DNA of 64,000 nucleotides from Mucisphaera sp965279675 (GCF_965279675.1 NZ_CBDIIJ010000002.1:2852001-2916000); one strand, 5' to 3'; positions 28,317 through 37,487 are shown, numbered from the stretch's first letter. Notes: generated by a model from the letters alone, not told the origin. Numbers and translations are program-made.

Positions 28317-28892
28317 ATGGATAAGAACGATCCCGATCAGCCATCCACGAACCCAGCCGAAGAACCACTGGCCGAGAATGCCGAGCCGACCAACGAAGAC
28401 ACCGACGGCCAGCCGCTCGATCAAGAGCAGGCAGACGAACTGAGTCCACTTGAGCAGGCCGAGCGTGACCGCGACGCCTTCGAAGAAAAGTACCTCCGAA
28501 CCGCTGCCGACTATCAGAACTTCGTCCGCCGCTCGACCGCCAACATCGAATCGGCTCGCGAGCAGGCCATCCTCTCGATGGCACGCCAGCTGGTGGGTGT
28601 GATGGACACCTTCGACCGAGCCCTCCAGGTCGACCCCGACAAAACCACGGCCAGCGATCTGCTGGCCGGCGTCGGGCTGGTGCGCGAAGAACTGCTCAAG
28701 GCGCTCGCGGCCATGGGTGTCGATCGGATCGAAGCCAAACCCGGCGAGGAATTCGATCCATCGAAACACGAGGCGCTCATGCGTCAGCCGAGCGATGATT
28801 ACGATTCCAACCACGTCGTATCCCAGTTTCAGCCCGGCTACACCGCCTGCGGCAAGACCGTCCGCGGTGCTCAGGTCAGCGTCAGCGAATAA
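28317..28892 (+). CDS. grpE: Nucleotide exchange factor GrpE
   Basis: The 191-residue protein releases ADP from DnaK. It has an acidic, probably disordered N-terminus (about 1-45), a long helix with RDAFEEKYLRTAADYQNFVRR and a beta domain ending in PGYTACGKTVRGAQVSVS. A GGAG Shine-Dalgarno is present. It is co-directional with dnaJ with a 16-base gap, so they should be one operon. Confidence 0.95.
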   Translation: MDKNDPDQPSTNPAEEPLAENAEPTNEDTDGQPLDQEQADELSPLEQAERDRDAFEEKYLRTAADYQNFVRRSTANIESAREQAILSMARQLVGVMDTFDRALQVDPDKTTASDLLAGVGLVREELLKALAAMGVDRIEAKPGEEFDPSKHEALMRQPSDDYDSNHVVSQFQPGYTACGKTVRGAQVSVSE

Positions 28893-28906
28893 CAGGAGCC
28901 CTGGCC

Positions 28907-29251
28907 ATGCCTACTTACGAATACCAGTGCGAGGCCTGCGAACATCAGTTCGAAGAATTCCAGTCGATCACCGCCAAACCGCTCCGCAAGTGCCCGTCAT
29001 GCAGCAAGCCGAAGCTCAAACGGCTCATTGGGACTGGCGCAGGCGTCATCTTCAAGGGCTCGGGCTTTTACGAGACCGACTACCGATCCGAGGGCTACCA
29101 GAAGTCGGCCAAGGCCGAATCCGAGTCGGCCAAGCCCAACGATGAGTCCAAAGCCAAAACCGACAGCAAAACCGCGAAACCAGAAACCAAAGCCTCGGAA
29201 ACCAAAACCGACAAACCCAAAAAGACCGCCAAACAGTCTTCGAAAGACTGA
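28907..29251 (+). CDS. FmdB-family zinc-ribbon protein
   Basis: This 114-residue protein opens with the FmdB/CxxC zinc ribbon: YEYQCEACEHQFEEFQS, then KCPSCSKPKL, giving two CxxC pairs that should bind one zinc. The rest is a Lys/Ser/Glu-rich disordered tail. Members are often called putative regulatory proteins, but their role is not known. It starts 14 bases after grpE behind AGGAG and ends 11 bases before tyrS, so it is probably co-transcribed with both. Confidence 0.85.
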   Translation: MPTYEYQCEACEHQFEEFQSITAKPLRKCPSCSKPKLKRLIGTGAGVIFKGSGFYETDYRSEGYQKSAKAESESAKPNDESKAKTDSKTAKPETKASETKTDKPKKTAKQSSKD

Positions 29252-29262
29252 TCGGAACCGCG

Positions 29263-30507
29263 ATGACCCAAGCCGTCTCCGCCAACATCTACGACATCCT
29301 CGAAGAGCGTGGCCTGATCGCGCAGTCCACCGATGCGGAGATACGCAAACGCTTCGAGAAGCCGGTCACGGCCTACATCGGATTCGATCCCACCGCCGAC
29401 TCGCTCCACATCGGCTCGCTGGTGCCGATCATGACGCTGGCCTGGCTCAGCCGCTGCGGCCACAAGCCGATCGTGCTCATCGGCGGCGCAACGGCACTCG
29501 TGGGCGATCCCTCCGGCAAGACCGAATCCAGACAGATGCTCAGCCGTGAGCAGATCGACGCCAACGCCTCGGTCTTCGCAGAACAGATCGGCCGAATCGT
29601 GCCCTTCGGCGACGGCCCCGACGAAGCCCTGATGCTGAACAACGCCGACTGGCTCACACCGCTCAGCTGGATCGAGCTGCTTCGGGAAGTCGGCAGCCGG
29701 GTCTCGGTCAACCGGATGCTCTCGATGGAAAGCGTCAAAGGACGCATCGACAGCGAGTCGGGCATCAGCTACCTCGAGTTCAGCTACATGATCATGCAGG
29801 CCTACGACTTCTACCACCTGCATCGCGCACACGGCTGCACCGTCCAGATGGGCGGTCAGGATCAGTGGGGCAACATCGTGATGGGTGTCGAACTCGGCCG
29901 GAAACTCGATGACGCCGAACTCGCCGGCCTGACCATGCCGCTCATCACCAAGGCCGATGGCGGGAAGTTCGGCAAGACCGAGAAGGGAGCCGTCTGGCTC
30001 GATCCCAAACGCACCTCCCCCTACGAGTTCTACCAGTTCTGGCGCAACACCCCCGACGCCTCCGTCGGCAACTACCTGCGCTACTTCACCTTCCTCCCGA
30101 TCGAGCAGATCCGCGACCTGGAGAAGCTCGAAGGCCAGGCTCTCAACCAGGCCAAAGAGACCCTCGCGTTCGAGGTCACACGTCTCCTGCACGGCGAGGC
30201 AGAAGCCTCCGCTGCGCAGGCAGACTCACGCAAGGCCTTCAGCGCCGAGTTGGATGTCACCGGCGACTCGATCCCCCACGCCGCCATCGAAGCCAGCGAG
30301 CTCACCAACATCCGCGATCTCATCGTCCGCAGCGGGCTCGCCAAGTCCAACAGCGAGGCGCGGAAACTCGTTCAGGGTGGCGGGGTCCGGCTGGGCGAGG
30401 AAAAAATCACGGATTTCAACCGCCCCGTCAGCAGAGAAGACGCGCCCGAGGGGTATCTACTGGTGAGGGTCGGGAAGAAGCGCATGTATCGCTTCGATCT
30501 TATGTAG
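29263..30507 (+). CDS. tyrS: Tyrosyl-tRNA synthetase
   Basis: The 414-residue class I synthetase charges tRNA-Tyr. The HIGH motif reads HIGS, in FDPTADSLHIGSLVP. The KMSKS equivalent is KFGKT, as in E. coli TyrRS, and QMGGQDQWGNI forms part of the tyrosine pocket. The C-terminal S4 RNA-binding domain is recognisable at SNSEARKLVQGGGVRLG. Length fits the family. Confidence 0.96.
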   Translation: MTQAVSANIYDILEERGLIAQSTDAEIRKRFEKPVTAYIGFDPTADSLHIGSLVPIMTLAWLSRCGHKPIVLIGGATALVGDPSGKTESRQMLSREQIDANASVFAEQIGRIVPFGDGPDEALMLNNADWLTPLSWIELLREVGSRVSVNRMLSMESVKGRIDSESGISYLEFSYMIMQAYDFYHLHRAHGCTVQMGGQDQWGNIVMGVELGRKLDDAELAGLTMPLITKADGGKFGKTEKGAVWLDPKRTSPYEFYQFWRNTPDASVGNYLRYFTFLPIEQIRDLEKLEGQALNQAKETLAFEVTRLLHGEAEASAAQADSRKAFSAELDVTGDSIPHAAIEASELTNIRDLIVRSGLAKSNSEARKLVQGGGVRLGEEKITDFNRPVSREDAPEGYLLVRVGKKRMYRFDLM

Positions 30508-30517
30508 AAAGAACGAC

Positions 30518-31702
30518 ATGCCAAACCCATCGGGACTGACGGGGAGATGGATCAGCGTCTGCCTGCTCTGCCTCTTGCTCGCAGGCTGTCAGTACGCACC
30601 GGTCGATACCCGGCAGCACATCACGGAGACGACCTACCACACCGATCTGACCTGGGAAACCTATCCGTCGCTTCCGATGGGCGTGCTCGGGCATCGGGTG
30701 ACTGCCAATCGGGATGCACTCGTGGTCACAGGCGGGTTTAGTGGGATGGGCAGCACCACCAACGCTATCCAGGTCTTCGACGGCAACCAGTGGCAACTCC
30801 TTGAATTGAAGCTACTCACCCCGCGCGCCATGCACGCACAGATCGCCCTCGCCGATGGACGCATCCTCCTGGCAGGCGGGCTGTCAGGTGCTGGTACCTC
30901 GGCACAGCCATTGACGAGCACCGAAATCATCGACTTTAAAGCCGGCCCAAACGGAAAGGTGGTCTCTGGCCCCGATCTCGCCTCGCCAACCAGATCGCCC
31001 TCGGGCCATCGCCTGCCCGATGGTCGGGTGGTCATCATCGGCGGGCAGCACGCGACGGTGATCGATCCCAGCGTCATGAATGACACCCTCAAAATCGAGC
31101 TGCAGGAAAAGCGCCTGGACCATGCCTCCGTCCTGCTCGACGGCAACCACATCGCCGTGATCGCGGGACGCACCCCGAGCATCGAACGCCTCGATATCGA
31201 CAGCCGACAGTCCACCCTGCTGCCAGACCGTCTGCCGCTGGCGATCGACGATTTCCGCGCCGCAAGACTCACCGACGGCCGCGTCTGGATCCTCGGCGGG
31301 CAGGACAGCGACACCGGCAACACCCTCGAAGAAACCTGGCTCCTCGACCCTATGCAACCCGGCAACCTTACCCGGGGCCCTACCCTCGGGCTCTCGGCCG
31401 GCATCGCCGACGCCTGCCTCGTGATCGCTGACAGTCGGCGCGCCTGGCTGCTGGGCGGCGAGTCCCAGGCCTCAGGGAAAGATGACGAACTACAGACCGT
31501 CAGGATGCTCGACCTGGAACGGGCCCGCATCATCAGGCAGACGGCCATGGGCCACGACCACGACGACGCCGCAGCAGCTTACTGGCGAGGACGCCTCATC
31601 ATCCTCGGCGGGCTCTCCTACCTGAATCTGATGGGTCAGACCGTGCCCTATCCGAACGACCAGGTCGAATCAGCCGTGATCGTTGATGCTCTGACGAACT
31701 AA
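30518..31702 (+). CDS. Kelch-repeat lipoprotein
   Basis: This 394-residue secreted protein has a lipoprotein signal with lipobox LLAGC (Cys at about 24). It holds roughly five to six kelch-like repeats with the hallmark double glycine: VVTGGFSG, LLAGGLSG, VIIGGQHA, WILGGQDS, WLLGGESQ and IILGGLSY. These should fold as a beta-propeller on the outside of a membrane. The ligand or partner is unknown. The start is 10 bases after the tyrS stop, so it is possibly co-transcribed. Confidence 0.8.
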   Translation: MPNPSGLTGRWISVCLLCLLLAGCQYAPVDTRQHITETTYHTDLTWETYPSLPMGVLGHRVTANRDALVVTGGFSGMGSTTNAIQVFDGNQWQLLELKLLTPRAMHAQIALADGRILLAGGLSGAGTSAQPLTSTEIIDFKAGPNGKVVSGPDLASPTRSPSGHRLPDGRVVIIGGQHATVIDPSVMNDTLKIELQEKRLDHASVLLDGNHIAVIAGRTPSIERLDIDSRQSTLLPDRLPLAIDDFRAARLTDGRVWILGGQDSDTGNTLEETWLLDPMQPGNLTRGPTLGLSAGIADACLVIADSRRAWLLGGESQASGKDDELQTVRMLDLERARIIRQTAMGHDHDDAAAAYWRGRLIILGGLSYLNLMGQTVPYPNDQVESAVIVDALTN

Positions 31703-31836
31703 GCACCCCGCCGCCCCGCCTATCGCCAACCCTATCCCTCGGAACAGTCCGGGCTTGTGATCCTGGCGGATTTACCCGATGCTTTAGGAGTCAGATTGAC
31801 ACCGCCTGCTGCAGGTAGCCACGCACACAGAGATCC

Positions 31837-32784
31837 ATGAGCAACTTCAAGCGTTTCTTCTTCCGCGGACTGGGGATCATCCTCCCAACCGTCCTCACCG
31901 CCTACCTGCTCGTGCTCGCCTACGGCTTTGTCAACGACAACATCGCCGAGCCGTTGAACACCGGCGTCCGCGAAGCCCTCCTCCAACTCACCTACTACCC
32001 CGCTCCGACCGACGCCGACATGGAACGTGCCGGACTCGACCTGCCCCCCGAGGTCGAGCAGGAATGGGCCGTCATCGATGACGAACGCCGCAGCAAACTC
32101 GGGGCCTCCTACAACCGCGCCCAGCAGATCGAAGCCCGCCGACAATGGCTCGGCACCCGGCCCGAGGTCCAACTCACCGCACGCCGACTCGCCCTCCAGC
32201 GCAACTGGGACTCGGTCACCCTTGGCACCTGGCCGGTGCTCGATCTGGTCGGCCTGCTCCTCGCGGCCATCCTCATCTACTTCATCGGCATGCTCCTGGG
32301 CAGCTACCTGGGCAAGGCGATCTACAAGCAGACCGAAGACTTCATCCTCGCCATCCCCCTTGTCAGCCGGGTCTACCCCTCGGTCAAGCAGGTCACCGAT
32401 TTCTTCTTTGGCGACCGGCCAGCCAATCAGAAGATCAACTTCAATCGCGTGGTCGCCGTCCAGTACCCACGCAAGGGCCTCTGGTCCGTCGGCCTGGTCA
32501 CCGGCGAAACCATGCGCATGATTCAGGATGAGGCGGGCGTAGACTGCCTAACCGTTTTTATCCCTAGCTCCCCCACGCCATTCACCGGCTATGTCATCAC
32601 CGTCCCCCGCAGCGAAACCCTCGATCTGCCGATCACCATAGAAGAGGCTCTTAAGTTCGCCGTCAGTGGAGGCGTCCTCATCCCCAGCGGCCAGATCATC
32701 GAGCACCAGGTGGAACTCACACCCGTTGATAACGAGGACCGGCCCGCCACCGCCGAAGAACCTTCTCACGCAAGCAAGTCTTGA
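31837..32784 (+). CDS. DUF502 family membrane protein
   Basis: The 315-residue protein has a membrane segment at about 10-32 (GIILPTVLTAYLLVLAYGFV) and another at about 133-155 (LDLVGLLLAAILIYFIGMLL). The conserved DUF502 core follows: YKQTEDFILAIPLVSRVYP, VKQVTDFFFG and VAVQYPRKGLWSVGLVTG. Family function is unknown; it is widespread in bacteria and plants. Residues about 40-130 between the two helices are longer than usual and charged. The ribosome hibernation gene starts 68 bases after it. Confidence 0.85.
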   Translation: MSNFKRFFFRGLGIILPTVLTAYLLVLAYGFVNDNIAEPLNTGVREALLQLTYYPAPTDADMERAGLDLPPEVEQEWAVIDDERRSKLGASYNRAQQIEARRQWLGTRPEVQLTARRLALQRNWDSVTLGTWPVLDLVGLLLAAILIYFIGMLLGSYLGKAIYKQTEDFILAIPLVSRVYPSVKQVTDFFFGDRPANQKINFNRVVAVQYPRKGLWSVGLVTGETMRMIQDEAGVDCLTVFIPSSPTPFTGYVITVPRSETLDLPITIEEALKFAVSGGVLIPSGQIIEHQVELTPVDNEDRPATAEEPSHASKS

Positions 32785-32852
32785 GTGTCTGTTTCACAAG
32801 GGCCGACAACGGCCAGAAATCGCAGGGTATGTCACCCGAAGGAGGCCTGATT

Positions 32853-33152
32853 TTGGAAATCACCGTAACCGGCAAACACTTCGACGTCACCGACGGCATC
32901 CGGGACTACACCGCTCAGCGGCTCGAAAAGATCACCCGTTACTTCGACGGCGCCAGCAAGGCCGAGGTTATCCTCGATAAGGACGAGCCCTCCCAGTATG
33001 GCGTCGAAATTATCGTCCACGTCCCCCAGAGAGACCCCGTCATCGCCGTCGACCGTGGCGACGACCTCTACAAAAGCATCGACCTGGCCACCGATAAAGC
33101 AGCCAGACAGGTCCACGACCACAAAGAAAAAACCCGCAGCCACAAGGGCTGA
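32853..33152 (+). CDS. hpf: Ribosome hibernation-promoting factor (short HPF/RaiA family)
   Basis: This 99-residue protein binds the small ribosomal subunit and stabilises idle ribosomes. It has the S30AE fold: EITVTGKHFDVTDGIRDY, then a basic central part and DDLYKSIDLATDKAARQV. The start is a TTG at 32853, placed seven bases after a strong GGAGG (32841-32845). An ATG at 32829 would put extra residues before a strand that normally begins the protein. Its neighbours downstream are EIIA and HPr, as in the rpoN-hpf-ptsN neighbourhood of proteobacteria, although rpoN is absent. Confidence 0.9.
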   Translation: MEITVTGKHFDVTDGIRDYTAQRLEKITRYFDGASKAEVILDKDEPSQYGVEIIVHVPQRDPVIAVDRGDDLYKSIDLATDKAARQVHDHKEKTRSHKG

Positions 33153-33234
33153 CACCTTCACCCGAGTCATCGTGGTTGCTGCGAAGCCGGGCAAAAAGCC
33201 TTAAGATCAGGCTTTGCACGGCTAAGGAAACTGT

Positions 33235-33714
33235 ATGAAGCTCCAGTCATTTATCGCCTCGCACGCCATCCTCCCGGAACTGTCCTCGACATCCCGTGAC
33301 GATGTCATCCGAGAGTTGATCGACTCGGTCCTCCAGGACGCCGACATCGCCGACCCGAGCCTCGCTCAGGAATTGATCGATGCCATCATCGAACGCGAGA
33401 AGCACGGCTCAACAGGCTTTGGCAAAGGCGTCGCAGTTCCCCACGTCAAGCACGACCAGATCAAGAAGATGGCCGCCGCGGTAGGAGTTAGCGCCAAAGG
33501 CGTCGACTTCAACGCTCTCGACAAACAACCCGTTTACTCGATCATCCTTCTCCTCTCACCCAAAGATAAACCCGACGAGCACCTGCAGGCCATGGAGAGC
33601 ATTTTCTCCCAACTGCAAAACGATCAGTTCCGAAAGTTCCTCCGGCAGTCATCCACCAAGCAGGAAATCGAAGAGCTGATCGAAGAGGCCGACGCCCAAC
33701 AGCTACCCAGCTGA
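33235..33714 (+). CDS. ptsN: PTS EIIA-type phosphocarrier (PtsN/fructose family)
   Basis: The 159-residue EIIA domain takes phosphate from HPr. The active histidine is the first in VAVPHVKHD (near residue 70), after the family's REKHGSTGFGKGVAVPH stretch. No membrane EIIB or EIIC is near, so a regulatory role like nitrogen PTS is more likely than sugar uptake. HPr follows 41 bases later. Confidence 0.9.
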   Translation: MKLQSFIASHAILPELSSTSRDDVIRELIDSVLQDADIADPSLAQELIDAIIEREKHGSTGFGKGVAVPHVKHDQIKKMAAAVGVSAKGVDFNALDKQPVYSIILLLSPKDKPDEHLQAMESIFSQLQNDQFRKFLRQSSTKQEIEELIEEADAQQLPS

Positions 33715-33755
33715 TCACGGACGGGCGCCATGATCGCAAGCACTGGAGAACTGGC

Positions 33756-34088
33756 TTGAACCAGCCATCTTCATCATCCTCAGGCATCGGACCTGCATCC
33801 GGCACCCCGGCGAGCAGTCACCGTGCCGAGACCACTGTCATAATCAGCAACCGGCTGGGTATGCACGCCCGGCCGGCGATGTCCTTCGTCGACACCGCCT
33901 CCCAGTTCAGCGCCGAAATCACGGTCTATAAAAAAGATCAGGCCGTCGATGCCAAGAGCATCATGCAACTCATGATGCTCGCCGCGACCAAGGGCACCGA
34001 ACTCCGCATCGTGGCCGACGGCAACGACGCCGAAGAGGCCCTCACCGCCCTCGAAGACCTCGTCAAACGTGGTTTCGACGAAGACTGA
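33756..34088 (+). CDS. ptsH: Phosphocarrier protein HPr
   Basis: This 110-residue HPr carries phosphate on the histidine of GMHARPAM. The regulatory serine equivalent is present in KSIMQLMMLAA, though no HPr kinase gene is in the window. A Ser/Pro-rich extension of about 22 residues precedes the usual start of the fold. The start is TTG at 33756 behind GGAGA. The 3' end overlaps the convergent phosphatidyltransferase gene by 26 bases. Confidence 0.9.
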   Translation: MNQPSSSSSGIGPASGTPASSHRAETTVIISNRLGMHARPAMSFVDTASQFSAEITVYKKDQAVDAKSIMQLMMLAATKGTELRIVADGNDAEEALTALEDLVKRGFDED

Positions 34089-34755
34089 CGCCCGTTATCA
34101 CATACAAACCCGCTCCGACCACCACGAACACATGCAGGGGATCCGCAGTTGCCAGCCACAGCGCGATCCCGGGGCCGACACCGATCATCACCCAGCCAGC
34201 CAATCCAAGATCCGCTGGACGCCGTACCGCCAACGGCGTTACCAACCCAACTACCACGACTAGGCCGATCACCGCGGCCTGAGGCCCCACCAAACCCGCA
34301 GCGAGCAGCAACCCCGCGAGCGGAAAGGGCAAACCGAAGTAACGCTCGCCCCCGCTGGCGAGCAGCGCGCCTTCGCGAAGCAGCACCGCCCGCACCACGC
34401 CCGAAATCACGAGCAGTCCTGCGAGCCACCCGGCTATCAGCCCTGATTGCCAGGCAACGAGCCCCGGCACCAGCACGAACGCCACCAGATCGGCGACCCG
34501 GTCCGCGCGCTGCCCAAACCTCGAAACCACCCCCCAGCTCCGAGCCAGCGGGCCATCCACCGCATCCAGCAGCGCCGCTACCAACAGCCAGTAAAGCAGC
34601 AACCTCGGCTCAGCCAGCGAGGCCAGATACCCCCCCACCAGACCCACAACGGCAACCAGTAAGGTCAGGCTGTTGACAACCACCCAGCCCAAGCGAGCAG
34701 CTGAGGCCGGAACGACCAACAAACCCGGGTTGTCGACACGCGAGATTCGACTCAT
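34063..34755 (-). CDS. CDP-alcohol phosphatidyltransferase family membrane protein
   Basis: This 230-residue integral membrane enzyme has about six hydrophobic helices. It carries the exact family motif DGxxARxxxxxxxxGxxxDxxxD (DGPLARSWGVVSRFGQRADR, then VAD). Such enzymes move a phospho-alcohol onto CDP-diacylglycerol or the reverse; the acceptor cannot be told from sequence. The start at 34755 gives MSRISRVDN; a longer frame would run into the divergent DUF2752 gene. It diverges from that gene with 12 bases between starts and overlaps the end of HPr. Confidence 0.85.
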   Translation of the reverse strand: MSRISRVDNPGLLVVPASAARLGWVVVNSLTLLVAVVGLVGGYLASLAEPRLLLYWLLVAALLDAVDGPLARSWGVVSRFGQRADRVADLVAFVLVPGLVAWQSGLIAGWLAGLLVISGVVRAVLLREGALLASGGERYFGLPFPLAGLLLAAGLVGPQAAVIGLVVVVGLVTPLAVRRPADLGLAGWVMIGVGPGIALWLATADPLHVFVVVGAGLYVITGVSLRRNHV

Positions 34756-34767
34756 TATGCAAGGTCC

Positions 34768-35244
34768 ATGTCGCAGACCAATGCTCAGCTCCAGGCCTCC
34801 GTGACCCCGCATCGCAGGGGGAGACCTGTACGAAGCGTCCGTAAGCGCCTCTTGGCTCTGCTGATCAGCGCGGCCTGCCTAATAGCATTGGTATGGCTGA
34901 ATCGTATGGAGCCCGACGCCCGCGGGATAGGCACCCACGAACAATTAGGCGTCGAAGCCTGCGGCTGGGCGAGCCGGCTCGACTTTCCCTGCCCTACCTG
35001 TGGCGTCACCACCGCCGCTTCGCTAGCAGCCAACGGCCAATTGTTCAGCTCTCTTATGACGCAGCCCTTCGGCTTCCTGCTCGCCCTGGCTCTCGCCGTG
35101 GTCTTCTGGCAGCAACTCGGCACCGCTGCGCTGAGTTGGCCCGGACCCCACTGGACCCGTATGCTCATCAGCGGCAGAGTATGGACCACCACCATCATCC
35201 TCCTCGCGCTCGGCTGGGGATGGAAGATCCTCACCTGGACCTGA
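34768..35244 (+). CDS. DUF2752 family membrane protein
   Basis: The 158-residue protein has three hydrophobic segments (about 28-46, 98-115, 135-152) and the DUF2752 signature DFPCPTCGVTTAASL, a conserved CxxCG between helices. Function is unknown. It leads a co-directional set of four genes (to 37487) containing two small lipoproteins, with 21 bases to the next start. Confidence 0.8.
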   Translation: MSQTNAQLQASVTPHRRGRPVRSVRKRLLALLISAACLIALVWLNRMEPDARGIGTHEQLGVEACGWASRLDFPCPTCGVTTAASLAANGQLFSSLMTQPFGFLLALALAVVFWQQLGTAALSWPGPHWTRMLISGRVWTTTIILLALGWGWKILTWT

Positions 35245-35265
35245 CACACTTTAGAAGGAAGCTCG

Positions 35266-35901
35266 ATGAACCACGCAGGTCGATGGACCGCCATACTCCT
35301 GATCGCCGTGCTTAGCCTGAGCACGGCCGGTTGTGATTTCTTCGCCTGGATGGCACTCGGCTACGAACAAACCCAGGAAGTCGATGCCGCCTACACAGGC
35401 CTCGAAGGACGTAGCGTCGCCGTGCTCGTCGCAGCCGACGACCAGATCCTCTTCCAACACCCCACCGCCGATCGACTCATCGGCCAGCAGGTCTCGGCCA
35501 CGCTCGCACAAGCCGTCGACAACATCAGAATCGCCGAGCCCAGCCAGATCCGCGACTTCATCGAAGAGAACCCATACTGGGAAACACTCCTTCCCTCACA
35601 ACTCATCGAGGGCCTCGGCGTCGATCGGCTCCTGCTTGTCGGACTCTACGAGTACCGCCTGCACGAACCCGGCAACGCCCACGTCTGGCGAGGCATCATG
35701 AGCGCCGACATCAGCGTCATCGAAGCCGAAGCCGAAGACCCCGACAACGCCAGCTTCGCCACCGTCATCGAAGCCGAATACCCCACGGTTAACGAGATAG
35801 GCGTCATCAATTCGGACAGCCAGTCCATAGAGTTCGGACTCCTTCAGACCTTCGCCGTCAAAACCGCCAATCTATTCCGAAAGCACGAGGTGCCCCGTTG
35901 A
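35266..35901 (+). CDS. Small lipoprotein A, possibly CsgG/TolB-like domain
   Basis: The 211-residue protein has a lipoprotein signal peptide with lipobox STAGC (Cys near 23). The mature part alternates strands and helices: SVAVLVAADD, then QQVSATLAQAV, then GVDRLLLVGLYEYRL, then ADISVIEAEA. The order resembles the CsgG or TolB N-terminal fold, but no conserved motif confirms it. Its stop overlaps the TTG start of the next, similarly built lipoprotein. Confidence 0.65.
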   Translation: MNHAGRWTAILLIAVLSLSTAGCDFFAWMALGYEQTQEVDAAYTGLEGRSVAVLVAADDQILFQHPTADRLIGQQVSATLAQAVDNIRIAEPSQIRDFIEENPYWETLLPSQLIEGLGVDRLLLVGLYEYRLHEPGNAHVWRGIMSADISVIEAEAEDPDNASFATVIEAEYPTVNEIGVINSDSQSIEFGLLQTFAVKTANLFRKHEVPR

Positions 35902-36566
35902 GCCTCGCCCAACGCAGCGTCCTCACGCTCACCGCCTTGCTCCTGCTGGTTAACGCAGGATGCCAGGAGATCGGCTTCATCGGCCAGGCCGCCGCACACC
36001 TCACAGGGCTCGATCGAATCCCCGCTCAGCACGAGATCGACCGGCGGCCCACCGTCGTCCTCGTCGATGACCCCAACAACCTGCTCGGCTCGCCCGCCCT
36101 GGCCACCCAACTCGCTGGCCTGATCGGCTTCCACCTAGTCGAACACACAGACCTCGTCGATGAAGACCTGATCTCCCAGCGGCGCGTCAGCGAACTCTCC
36201 GAAAGACTCGGAAAAGCCTTCGCTCAGACGCCCATGGACGCCATCGGCGAACAGGTCGGCGCCGAACAGCTCATCAGCGTGCTGATTGTTTCAGCCGACC
36301 AGCAGATGGCACCCGGACTCATGCGCCCCCGTGCCACCGCCCGCGTCGAACTCATCGACGTCACCGAAGGCCGACGTATCTTCCCTCCCGAGGCCGACGC
36401 GTCCAGCCCATCACTCCTGACCCAGGGCTACACCGTCTCGGTCGATCTCCAGGTCCAGTCCGCGCAGCAGGGACGAGCCACTCTCCGACTCGCTTCGCAG
36501 CAACTCGTCCAGGCCCTGGCGATCGAAGTCGCCCAGCTCTTCTACAGCCACGAGCCGGACAGTTAA
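35898..36566 (+). CDS. Small lipoprotein B, similar in layout to the preceding lipoprotein
   Basis: This 222-residue protein starts at TTG 35898, which overlaps the TGA of the preceding gene, with GAGG upstream. Its lipobox is VNAGC. The mature part has the same layout as its neighbour: PTVVLVDDPN, then a helix, then GAEQLISVLIVSAD, then ARVELIDVTEGRRIF. The C-terminus is a long helix. The two could be distant paralogues that work together at the outer membrane. No family is certain. Confidence 0.65.
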   Translation: MSLAQRSVLTLTALLLLVNAGCQEIGFIGQAAAHLTGLDRIPAQHEIDRRPTVVLVDDPNNLLGSPALATQLAGLIGFHLVEHTDLVDEDLISQRRVSELSERLGKAFAQTPMDAIGEQVGAEQLISVLIVSADQQMAPGLMRPRATARVELIDVTEGRRIFPPEADASSPSLLTQGYTVSVDLQVQSAQQGRATLRLASQQLVQALAIEVAQLFYSHEPDS

Positions 36567-36569
36567 TCG

Positions 36570-37487
36570 ATGACGACCGTCCAACTCGCCATCGAACCCG
36601 ACGCCCTCGAACTCCTCCGCATCATGGCACTGCGCCCGAGTGATCCCGGCACAGTCTGGGTCATGACCGGAGGCCAGGCCGTGCGCGATCGACTCAGCCA
36701 CGCCGACCTCCACCCCGAGATACTCATCTCACCGCCACTCGGCAGCCCGGTCCTCGGCTACCCACGCCTGCGAAAAGCTCCTCAGATCTATCGCAAGCCG
36801 GATCGCGTCGCGATCTGGTCCCGAAGGTCCAGAAGCTGGGCCCAGTGGATGTGGCCCAACACCAGGATCGAAGCCGGCACCGACCTCGAAGACCCCGAAG
36901 TCCTCGCCGAACTCGTCACCGTCCTCACAGCCGAATGCGATCGAGAAGACATCCGTCAGAGCTGGCGACAGCAAGCCGGCATCCCAGCCAATCAGCCCAC
37001 GCCCCCACTGATCGGCCTGCTCACCGACCGACCCAGGCAGGCACGGCTGGCCACCATCGCCATCGGGCTCGGCCTCGTCGTCGAAACCCTGGAGATGCAC
37101 GGGCTCGCCTGCCCCCGCCTCATCCTCGAACCCGCCAACCACGACCGCCCTCAGGTCGAAAGCCTCTGGACCGAATCCGTCCTCGCCCCAGTCCTCCAGC
37201 AGGACCCCGCCTGGGTCTGGCCCTGGCCCCAACTGCACGCCCCCGATGGCCTGCTGATCCCCGCCTCCGCACGACGCCCAAGGCTCATCTGCACCCTGGC
37301 CCTGACCCTCGGCCAGAAAGTGATCCTCGAAACCACCACCCCCGCAAAATTCCAGGACCTCGCCGAACAGACCGAATCGGTCAGGGTCATCAATGAAGGC
37401 GACTCCCGAGGCATCGCAGAAAGCGTGATATGGCTCGCACACACCCGCCAGCCAATCGCCAGATCAACCGACAGACTTGACCCTTGA
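36570..37487 (+). CDS. Conserved-looking protein of unknown function
   Basis: The 305-residue soluble protein has no recognised domain. It contains Trp-rich stretches (WSRRSRSWAQWMWPN, WVWPWPQLHAPDG) and a middle segment IGLLTDRPRQARLATIAIGLGLV that could be the start of a Rossmann-like or glycosyltransferase-B-like half. It follows the lipoprotein genes by three bases and so probably shares their operon. It ends just before a promoter-like sequence and the structured RNA region. Confidence 0.5.
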   Translation: MTTVQLAIEPDALELLRIMALRPSDPGTVWVMTGGQAVRDRLSHADLHPEILISPPLGSPVLGYPRLRKAPQIYRKPDRVAIWSRRSRSWAQWMWPNTRIEAGTDLEDPEVLAELVTVLTAECDREDIRQSWRQQAGIPANQPTPPLIGLLTDRPRQARLATIAIGLGLVVETLEMHGLACPRLILEPANHDRPQVESLWTESVLAPVLQQDPAWVWPWPQLHAPDGLLIPASARRPRLICTLALTLGQKVILETTTPAKFQDLAEQTESVRVINEGDSRGIAESVIWLAHTRQPIARSTDRLDP

